From an uncultured Centipeda sp. (GTDB taxonomy: Bacteria; Bacillota; Negativicutes; Selenomonadales; Selenomonadaceae), in the NCBI GenBank assembly GCA_937925565.1, contig CALALM010000038.1, positions 1 to 12,973 of the forward strand: DNA of 12,973 nucleotides. The letters run 5' to 3'. The notes below the pieces were generated by a model that saw nothing but the letters and a program-made list of their open reading frames with translations, ran no database searches and was not told the origin of the DNA. Shown here piece after piece: positions 7,669 to 12,973 of the stretch. The stretch's first letter is position 1. Every line of letters begins with the position of its first letter. The position numbers were made by a program, and so were the translations under genes.

Positions 7669-8700
7669 ATGGATATTTCTGATTTCAACTATGATCTGCC
7701 GGAGGAGCGTATTGCACAGGTTCCGGTAGAGCCGCGTGACAGCTCCCGTCTCATGGTCTTAAATTCGAAAGAGCATACAATAGCGCATCGGTATTTCTTT
7801 CAGCTTGGAGATTTTCTGAAGGAAGGTGATGTCCTAATCTTCAACGATACACGTGTCATTCCGGCGCGCCTCATCGGGATGAGGAGTCAAATGGGAGGCA
7901 ATGTCGAGGTCTTTCTTTTACGCCAAATTGACAGAGACCAATGGGAAGCCCTTGTAAAACCGGGAAAAAAAGTTCGTATTGGCTCTATCATACATTTTGG
8001 TGAGGAGCTGTCCTGTGAGGTTATTGCCCATACGGACTTTGGCGGTCGAATTGTAAAATTTATTTATAATGGCATCTTTGAGGAGATTCTGGATCGTCTG
8101 GGCAATATACCTCTTCCGCCGTATATTCATGAGAAACTGGAAGATCACGAGCGCTATCAGACGATCTACAGTCGGGTTAAGGGGTCGGCAGCTGCGCCGA
8201 CAGCCGGGCTTCACTTCACAGAAAAGCTCATGGAAGAGCTGAGGAGAAAGGGGGTTCAATTCGGCTTTGTTACCCTCCATGTTGGGCTTGGTACATTTCG
8301 TCCGGTTCATGTGGATGTGATCGAAGATCATGTGATGCACCAAGAATTCTATTCGGTGCCCACAGAAACAGCAGAACTGATTCATAAGGCGAAACATGAG
8401 GATCGTCGCGTGATTGCTGTTGGTACCACATCCATTCGCACACTGGAAGCGTCGGCTGCGCAAACAGGAACTGTTGCGGAAGGATCGGGATGGACGAATA
8501 TTTTTATTTATCCCGGATATCAATTCAATGTTGTCGATGCCGTGATTACGAACTTTCATTTGCCGAAGTCTACCTTGATTATGCTCATCAGTGCCTTTGC
8601 GGGGCGTGAATTCACACTTGAAGCATATCGGATAGCGGTGGAAGAAGAGTACCGATTCTTTTCCTTTGGCGATGCGATGTTCATTCAATCAAGAGCGTAA
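7669..8700 (+). CDS. queA: S-adenosylmethionine:tRNA ribosyltransferase-isomerase QueA
   Basis: Transfers and isomerises the ribosyl part of SAM onto preQ1-modified tRNA to make epoxyqueuosine, the substrate of QueH. The 343-residue protein is of normal length and shows the family blocks in order: FNYDLPEERIAQ near the N-terminus, IFNDTRVIPARL, GNIPLPPYI, the KGSAAAPTAGLHFT block, LHVGLGTFRPV, VGTTSIRTLE, TNFHLPKSTLIMLISAF and YRFFSFGDAMFI. AAGGTG at 7655-7660 lies eight bases before ATG 7669. In many Firmicutes tgt comes directly after queA. Here queA is followed instead by a terminator and a convergent gene, so the transglycosylase that inserts preQ1 must lie elsewhere, if present. Confidence 0.97.
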   Translation: MDISDFNYDLPEERIAQVPVEPRDSSRLMVLNSKEHTIAHRYFFQLGDFLKEGDVLIFNDTRVIPARLIGMRSQMGGNVEVFLLRQIDRDQWEALVKPGKKVRIGSIIHFGEELSCEVIAHTDFGGRIVKFIYNGIFEEILDRLGNIPLPPYIHEKLEDHERYQTIYSRVKGSAAAPTAGLHFTEKLMEELRRKGVQFGFVTLHVGLGTFRPVHVDVIEDHVMHQEFYSVPTETAELIHKAKHEDRRVIAVGTTSIRTLEASAAQTGTVAEGSGWTNIFIYPGYQFNVVDAVITNFHLPKSTLIMLISAFAGREFTLEAYRIAVEEEYRFFSFGDAMFIQSRA

Positions 8701-8743
8701 AAAAACAACACGATATATTTCGTTGATATATCATGTTGTTTCT
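8699..8743. terminator. Bidirectional intrinsic terminator between queA and the SGNH hydrolase gene
   Basis: Bases 8703-8718 pair with 8726-8741 (16 positions, loop 8719-8725). On the + strand there is one C-A mismatch (8711/8733). On the - strand the same position becomes a G-U pair, so that stem is complete. A run of seven A at 8699-8705 gives a U7 end for leftward transcripts; for rightward transcripts only UUU follows. It serves both converging genes and looks better built for the leftward one. Confidence 0.8.
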
Positions 8744-8745
8744 GC

Positions 8746-10368
8746 TTACGGGAGTTCTTGGAAAATGTCACGATGCTCATTGATAATTTCCGCCATCATC
8801 CGCTTTCCTTCAATATCAGGGTGCAGTCCATCTGTGGAGAGCAGAGGATCAAGGATCTGTTTCTGTCGATCGTAGAAATATGGTTCTATGTCCACATGAA
8901 ATCTCTGTGCACGAATCCATGTGTTGACGGCAGTCAACTTCCATTTCCACGAGAGATCTGTTTCTGCGTGGAAAGCAAACTCAATTCGTTCCGGATTGAG
9001 CGGCAGAAGCGTCAGAAAAATTGGACGGATATCATGGGCAAGGCATTTTTTTTGCAGTTCATCCAGATCGTTGATGATGTCCTGCGCCATTATGCCGGTC
9101 GCCCGCAGACTGTTTGAGCCGGTCAGAATCAAAAGATTTGCGGGATGAAGGGGCAGTACATCCTGTTCGAAGCGCTCCAGTGTCATATGAGCAGTATCGC
9201 CGCTGCGCCCGAGATTGATACAGTCAAAGGGAAGATATGTTGTATAGCTGTATTCGAGGAAGGCTGGTGAACTTGAGATCGCACCACCTCCATGCGTGAT
9301 GCTGTCTCCGAGTGCTGCCGCATAGACGCGGTTCCCGGATGGTGGATCAACAGTGAATGAGGTGAGATCCGACCATGTTCCGATCGTGTTGTTTTGTGCG
9401 TTCAGTCCTCGTACTCTCCAGTAATAAATACCGGCATAGGGGCGTGCATATTCGTCATAGATGGCGTTGACCCCCGTTGTCGTTTGTGCCCAGACGCGAT
9501 TTGGATCAGGCATCTTGCCATAAGGCTCAGTGGGCGGTTCTGTCAGAAGTTCTACCTCATATTGCCTTACTCCATTTAACGGAATCCACTGATAGACGGG
9601 ATAGAGCGGCTGCCGAAAATTCATAACATAGTCATACGTGTTTGGAATTGGACGATTGGGTAATTCAGCAGATTTATCCAGATACAGCGGTTCGGCTGCT
9701 GAAAATTCTCCGATGGATTCCTGTCTGAGACTTAGGGCACGTACGCGCCAATAGAGTTTTTCATACGACTGATAGGAACGAAGGTCTGCCTGCCACCCAT
9801 TTGTGAAAACGCTGCGTGTACTCATTAAATGATTGGTTGGGGAAAGTGAGGTTCCGCCTTCCTGTGCCGGTGGAGCAGAGAGAATCTCAACTTCGTAGAG
9901 CACAGCATTTGGAATACTATGCCATACGAGGAAAGGCATGAGACTGGCAGGGTGCTCTTCTGTATAATGGTAAATGGGAATTGGTGATTTTGTCGTGAAG
10001 TATGGTGTTGGAATCGGCGATGAAGACTCTGTCACCGCGCCGAACAGTCCATAAGCTGTAATTCGATAATAAAATGGGATCGGAGCGGAGGAGATCTGAC
10101 AGGAAGGAGCTGTTGTGAATTCGGTTCTTACATGCTCGTAAATCGGCGCCTCGGAGATAGTTCCTGTTGTCTTGATGTATGTATCAATCCGATAATAGCA
10201 GGGATAGGGCAAACGTTCCCATGTGAGCGTGGAAATGCCATCCGATTCGTGAACTTTGGCTGTAATGTTAGTCGACTTCAGATTTAACAGATCTGTTTTC
10301 TCAATAAAGAAGATACAGCCAAGTACGGCAAAAAAAATAATCGCCGTAAAAAAGAAATAATGTTTCAT
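8746..10368 (-). CDS. Membrane-anchored SGNH/GDSL-family hydrolase with N-terminal fibronectin-III-like repeats
   Basis: A 540-residue protein. A hydrophobic segment (about 4-23) acts as signal anchor; VLGC inside it resembles a lipobox, but the hydrophobic residues after the Cys make a lipoprotein doubtful. Residues about 45-345 form roughly three beta-rich repeats. Two share a W-x(2)-[IL]-P start, YEVE[IL]L and YWRVR, which resembles fibronectin III. The C-terminal domain (about 350-540) is an SGNH hydrolase with all four blocks: GDS (nucleophile Ser356), NLGRSGD (Gly of the oxyanion hole), TGSN (Asn419) and DGLH (Asp513, His516). It is probably an extracytoplasmic esterase or lipase, perhaps acting on cell-wall or extracellular glycans; the substrate is unknown. 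ATG 10368 is chosen over TTG 10380 because GGGTGA precedes it. It is a single-gene unit, divergent from the adenosyltransferase gene. Confidence 0.85.
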   Translation of the reverse strand: MKHYFFFTAIIFFAVLGCIFFIEKTDLLNLKSTNITAKVHESDGISTLTWERLPYPCYYRIDTYIKTTGTISEAPIYEHVRTEFTTAPSCQISSAPIPFYYRITAYGLFGAVTESSSPIPTPYFTTKSPIPIYHYTEEHPASLMPFLVWHSIPNAVLYEVEILSAPPAQEGGTSLSPTNHLMSTRSVFTNGWQADLRSYQSYEKLYWRVRALSLRQESIGEFSAAEPLYLDKSAELPNRPIPNTYDYVMNFRQPLYPVYQWIPLNGVRQYEVELLTEPPTEPYGKMPDPNRVWAQTTTGVNAIYDEYARPYAGIYYWRVRGLNAQNNTIGTWSDLTSFTVDPPSGNRVYAAALGDSITHGGGAISSSPAFLEYSYTTYLPFDCINLGRSGDTAHMTLERFEQDVLPLHPANLLILTGSNSLRATGIMAQDIINDLDELQKKCLAHDIRPIFLTLLPLNPERIEFAFHAETDLSWKWKLTAVNTWIRAQRFHVDIEPYFYDRQKQILDPLLSTDGLHPDIEGKRMMAEIINEHRDIFQELP

Positions 10369-10424
10369 GCATTCACCCAAAATATATCATCAAATCTTTT
10401 TGCTTAGAAAGTTGAGGGATCCAT

Positions 10425-10961
10425 ATGGAAAACAAGGGGCTTGTTATCGTTCATACCGGTGATGGAAAGGGAAAGACAACCGCGGCTCTTGGAATGGCAC
10501 TGCGTGCATGGGGGAATCATATGCGCGTCCTCATTCTGCAATTCATCAAGGGCAGTTGGGACTATGGCGAGCTCAAAGCCATCAAGGCGTTGTCATCTGC
10601 CGATGCCTGTATTGAAATCCGTCAAGGTGGGTTTGGTTTTTCACAGAGAGGCGCGGGGAAAGAAGAGGAGCATCGACGTGCCGCGCTGGATCTCCTTCAC
10701 AAGGCAATGAATGAACTCCGCAGCAATGCGTGGGATATGGTCATACTTGATGAGTTCAACTATGCCTACTCTTTCGGATTCATTCAATCAGGCGATCTGG
10801 AGAATCTGCTCTCTATTCGTCCAGAGGGAACCCACTTAATCTTAACCGGGCGCAATGCCCCACAGAAGCTCATTGATCGAGCAGATCTCGTCACGGAGAT
10901 GCGTCTTGTCAAACATCCATTTCAGCAAGGAATCAAGGCTCAAAAAGGAATTGAGTTTTAA
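10425..10961 (+). CDS. cobO: Cob(I)yrinic acid a,c-diamide adenosyltransferase (CobA/CobO/BtuR type)
   Basis: Transfers the 5'-deoxyadenosyl group of ATP to the cobalt of reduced corrinoids, making adenosylcobalamin or its precursors. It serves both de novo synthesis and salvage of B12. The 178-residue protein has the family P-loop HTGDGKGKTTAALG (10-23), LDEFNYAYSFGF (108-119) and LTGRNAP (140-146), all characteristic of the CobA/CobO/BtuR family rather than PduO or EutT. GAGGG at 10414-10418 precedes the ATG by six bases. Only 56 bp separate it from the divergent hydrolase gene. No other cobalamin gene is in the window, so context cannot separate de novo synthesis from scavenging. Family recognition is firm; the exact gene name (cobO, btuR or cobA) is a convention. 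Confidence 0.93.
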   Translation: MENKGLVIVHTGDGKGKTTAALGMALRAWGNHMRVLILQFIKGSWDYGELKAIKALSSADACIEIRQGGFGFSQRGAGKEEEHRRAALDLLHKAMNELRSNAWDMVILDEFNYAYSFGFIQSGDLENLLSIRPEGTHLILTGRNAPQKLIDRADLVTEMRLVKHPFQQGIKAQKGIEF

Positions 10962-11023
10962 TCCGATTATAGCATATTCAGCCCTTGTATGCCATCTGAG
11001 ATAAACTCTCTTTGCATAGGCTA

Positions 11024-11052
11024 TTGAAAAAAAACATAGAATGCGTTAAAAT
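11024..11052 (+). promoter_or_regulatory. Sigma-70-type promoter of ilvD
   Basis: TTGAAA (11024-11029) and TAAAAT (11047-11052) are spaced by exactly 17 bp, near consensus. Transcription should begin at about 11059, leaving a leader of about 70 nt. The 169-bp gap after the adenosyltransferase gene holds no T-box-like leader; there is no room for one downstream of this promoter. No convincing terminator for the adenosyltransferase gene is visible. Confidence 0.65.
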
Positions 11053-11084
11053 CTCTGTCATATCTTTTTACATTATGTTTTGTT

Positions 11085-11114
11085 TATCGATATGTGTATT
11101 ATCCATAAACGATA
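11085..11114 (+). promoter_or_regulatory. Imperfect inverted repeat in the ilvD leader
   Basis: TATCG-A-TATG (11085-11094) can pair with CATA-AA-CGATA (11104-11114), giving nine pairs around a small internal loop with a nine-base loop between the arms. The repeat lies about 26 nt after the predicted transcription start and ends three bases before the GGGGAG ribosome site. It could be an operator or an RNA hairpin that affects translation. No known regulator motif was recognised, and a chance A+T-rich dyad remains possible. Confidence 0.35.
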
Positions 11115-11130
11115 GTAGGGGAGAGCTTTT

Positions 11131-12783
11131 ATGAGAAGTGATGTTGTAAAAAAGGGAGCGACACGATGTGCACATCGCTCACTTTTTCATGCAAATGGAT
11201 ATGGCTCAGACGACCTTCGGAAGCCTCTGATTGGTGTCTGTAATTCGTTCAACGAGATTATTCCGGGGCATTTTCATCTGAATACGATTGCGGAAGCCGT
11301 TAAACTCGGTGTGGCTGCTGCCGGTGGGACACCCATTGAATTTCCTTCGATCGGTGTATGTGACGGCATCGCTATGGGGCATACGGGGATGAAATACTCT
11401 CTCGCGAGCCGTGAACTGATTGCGGACTCCATCGAGGCCGTTACCATGGCGTCGGGGTTTGACGGACTTGTTCTTATTCCGAACTGCGATAAGGTCGTGC
11501 CCGGTATGCTCATGGCTGCAGCGCGGCTCAATATTCCCGCCATCCTCGTCAGCGGCGGACCGATGCTTGCCGGGCGCCATCGCGGGCGCGATATCAGTGT
11601 CAGTCAGGCGTTTGAGGCTGCGGGAATGTTTGCTGCCGGAAAGATGGATGCCCGCGAAATGACCGCCATTGAGGAGCATGCCTGTCCGAGCTGCGGATCC
11701 TGCTCCGGTCTTTTTACGGCAAATACGATGAACTCGTTGACCGAGGTGCTTGGCATGGGGCTTCCCGGCAACGGGACGATTCCGGCTCCCTACACAGGCG
11801 AACGTCGCCTCCTTGCCAAGCATGCGGGAGCGGTTATCCTCGATCTTATCGAAAAAAATATTTGCCCACGCGATATCATGACGCGTGAGGCGTTTGAGAA
11901 TGCCATTACTGTTGATATGGGCATTGGTGGATCGTCCAACACGGTTCTGCATCTTACGGCGATTGCACATGAGGCGGGCATTGAACTGCCTCCGCCACTC
12001 TTCGATGAGATCAGCAGACGCACACCGTACATTACGAAGCTGAGTCCTGCCGGAACGCATCATATGCAGGATTTGAATGAAGCAGGCGGTATCTCGGCAG
12101 TCATGAAGGAACTCTCGAAGAAGAATCTCCTGCATCTGGATGAGCTGACCGTCACGGGAACAGTGCGTGAGCGCATTGCACATGCAGAGATTCTGAATCC
12201 TACGGTGATTCACAGCGTAGATAACCCATATCGTCCGGAGGGAGGTCTTGCCATTCTGCGCGGTAACCTCGCGCCGGATTGCGCCGTCGTCAAGGCGTCA
12301 GCAGTTGCAGACGATATGCTTATCTATCGCGGTACGGCACGATGCTTCAATTCCGAAGAGGATGGTGTCAATGCCATCATGGAGGGAAAGATCCATGATG
12401 GAGATGTCGTTGTCATCCGTTACGAGGGTCCGAAGGGCGGCCCCGGAATGCAGGAAATGCTCAATCCGACGGCGGTCATCACAGGGATGGGATTGAAGGT
12501 CGGACTGATTACGGATGGACGCTTCAGCGGTGCCAGTCAGGGAGCCTGTGTCGGTCATGTGTCTCCGGAGGCAATGTCGGGAGGTCCGATTGCCTTGATC
12601 GAGGATGGTGATATGATTACAATTGACATTCCAAATCGCAAACTTGAACTTGAAATCAGCGATGAAGAACTTGCAAAGCGCCGTGCAAACTGGGTACAGC
12701 CGGAACCTAAAATCAAAACGGGCTATCTTGCGCGTTATGCGAAGCTCACAACATCTGCGAATGCAGGTGCGGTTCTGCACTGA
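11131..12783 (+). CDS. ilvD: Dihydroxy-acid dehydratase
   Basis: Iron-sulfur enzyme that dehydrates 2,3-dihydroxy-3-methylbutanoate and its pentanoate homologue to the 2-keto acids for valine, leucine and isoleucine. The 550-residue length fits the IlvD rather than the longer Edd branch. Family blocks are clear: [10 protein letters not shown] near the N-terminus, [21 protein letters not shown] (about 75-95), [12 protein letters not shown] (Cys119, with Lys121 in the metal site), [18 protein letters not shown] (Cys185, 188, 191), GGSSNT and the C-terminal [26 protein letters not shown] (11118-11123) stands about seven bases before ATG 11131. The gene has its own promoter and terminator and none of the other ilv or leu genes beside it, so it appears to be transcribed alone. 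The frame is complete, without damage. Confidence 0.96.
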   Translation: MRSDVVKKGATRCAHRSLFHANGYGSDDLRKPLIGVCNSFNEIIPGHFHLNTIAEAVKLGVAAAGGTPIEFPSIGVCDGIAMGHTGMKYSLASRELIADSIEAVTMASGFDGLVLIPNCDKVVPGMLMAAARLNIPAILVSGGPMLAGRHRGRDISVSQAFEAAGMFAAGKMDAREMTAIEEHACPSCGSCSGLFTANTMNSLTEVLGMGLPGNGTIPAPYTGERRLLAKHAGAVILDLIEKNICPRDIMTREAFENAITVDMGIGGSSNTVLHLTAIAHEAGIELPPPLFDEISRRTPYITKLSPAGTHHMQDLNEAGGISAVMKELSKKNLLHLDELTVTGTVRERIAHAEILNPTVIHSVDNPYRPEGGLAILRGNLAPDCAVVKASAVADDMLIYRGTARCFNSEEDGVNAIMEGKIHDGDVVVIRYEGPKGGPGMQEMLNPTAVITGMGLKVGLITDGRFSGASQGACVGHVSPEAMSGGPIALIEDGDMITIDIPNRKLELEISDEELAKRRANWVQPEPKIKTGYLARYAKLTTSANAGAVLH

Positions 12784-12799
12784 GAAAAACATCTTGTGG

Positions 12800-12833
12800 C
12801 CCATGGGAGTTTCTGTTCCCGTGGGTTGTTTTT
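12800..12833 (+). terminator. Intrinsic terminator of ilvD
   Basis: CCCATGGGA (12800-12808) pairs with TCCCGTGGG (12817-12825), nine pairs with one G-U, and an eight-base loop. TTGTTTTT follows to 12833. It begins 17 nt after the ilvD stop codon. The T-run also supplies the -35 element of the next promoter. Confidence 0.85.
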
Positions 12834-12854
12834 ATGATCGCGATTCGCTATAAT
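12826..12854 (+). promoter_or_regulatory. Sigma-70-type promoter of the trmL-like gene
   Basis: TTGTTT (12826-12831) and a perfect TATAAT (12849-12854) are spaced by 17 bp. Transcription would start near 12861, about 36 nt before the next ATG. The -35 element lies inside the U-run of the ilvD terminator. Confidence 0.65.
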
Positions 12855-12896
12855 GGCGTTGCATTGTTTCCGGAAGAGACTGGAGGCTCACATCAC

Positions 12897-12973
12897 ATGC
12901 ACATTGTCCTAATCGAACCCGAAATTCCGGGGAATACAGGGAATATTGCACGGTTATGTGCCGGAACGGGCAT
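12897..12973 (+). CDS. trmL: tRNA (cytidine/uridine-2'-O)-methyltransferase TrmL (partial, 3' end outside window)
   Basis: Only the first 25 codons are present, but they are distinctive: MHIVLIEPEIPGNTGNIARL followed by CAGTG. The E-P-E-I-P-x-N-T-G-N-I-A-R-L block is the N-terminal signature of TrmL (formerly YibK/CspR), a SPOUT-superfamily enzyme that methylates the 2'-O of the wobble base 34 in certain leucine tRNAs. GGAGG at 12882-12886 lies ten bases before the ATG. The knotted SAM-binding C-terminal part lies beyond the window, so completeness cannot be judged. If the assignment holds, this is the third gene in the window acting on tRNA position 34, with queH and queA. Confidence 0.85.
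   Translation, partial: MHIVLIEPEIPGNTGNIARLCAGTG

Noticed and set aside
7918..8688. 256-codon open frame on the - strand opposite queA
   Set aside because: Entirely within the conserved queA gene, with a Cys/Arg/His-rich peptide that resembles no family I know.
10369..10424. Possible divergent promoters between the hydrolase and adenosyltransferase genes
   Set aside because: TATATT- and TATCAT-like hexamers exist, but none has a reasonable -35 partner at proper spacing, so no promoter is called.
10962..11010. GCATA...TATGC dyad after the adenosyltransferase gene as a terminator
   Set aside because: The stem is only five pairs with an 11-base loop and lacks a T-run.
11206..12213. 335-codon open frame on the - strand opposite ilvD
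   Set aside because: Antisense shadow of the highly conserved ilvD; no domain signature and no leftward promoter context.

Overview
This is an ordinary-looking chromosomal segment of a Firmicute. The gene set and order (mutS2 end, class A PBP, tyrS, yebC, ruvC-ruvA-ruvB, queH, a spoIID remnant, queA) are what I would expect from the Negativicutes, most likely the Selenomonas/Centipeda group. This placement is an inference from synteny and protein character and was not checked against a database. Base composition looks balanced (roughly half G+C), ribosome binding sites are strong and purine-rich, and GTG/TTG starts are used occasionally.

Left part (1-4474, all +): the window opens in the last 60 codons of mutS2. 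After a 161-bp gap with a plausible promoter come a bifunctional penicillin-binding protein, tyrosyl-tRNA synthetase 12 nt later, and the YebC/TACO1-family gene 41 nt after that. A perfect 10-bp hairpin with a U-run ends this block.

Middle part (4486-8700, all +): ruvC, ruvA and ruvB encode the Holliday-junction branch-migration and resolution machine. queH follows ruvB after one base. A broken spoIID gene comes next and then queA. QueA and QueH carry out the last two steps of queuosine synthesis in tRNA. The spoIID copy has lost most of its N-terminal part and carries a one-base frameshift at an A-run, which fits decay of a sporulation gene in a non-sporulating lineage. A bidirectional terminator closes this block.

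Right part (8746-12973): one leftward gene encodes a membrane-anchored SGNH/GDSL hydrolase with about three fibronectin-III-like repeats. Diverging from it is a cob(I)yrinate a,c-diamide adenosyltransferase. ilvD (dihydroxy-acid dehydratase) follows with its own consensus-like promoter, a hairpin just before its ribosome binding site and its own terminator. The window ends in the first 25 codons of a TrmL-type tRNA methyltransferase, whose promoter overlaps the ilvD terminator.

I found no mobile element, CRISPR array, tRNA or rRNA gene, and no clear new system. The points most worth a second look are the spoIID remnant and its slippery-type frameshift site, the repeat-bearing SGNH hydrolase, the hairpin in front of ilvD, and the terminator with an unexplained Shine-Dalgarno sequence between yebC and ruvC.
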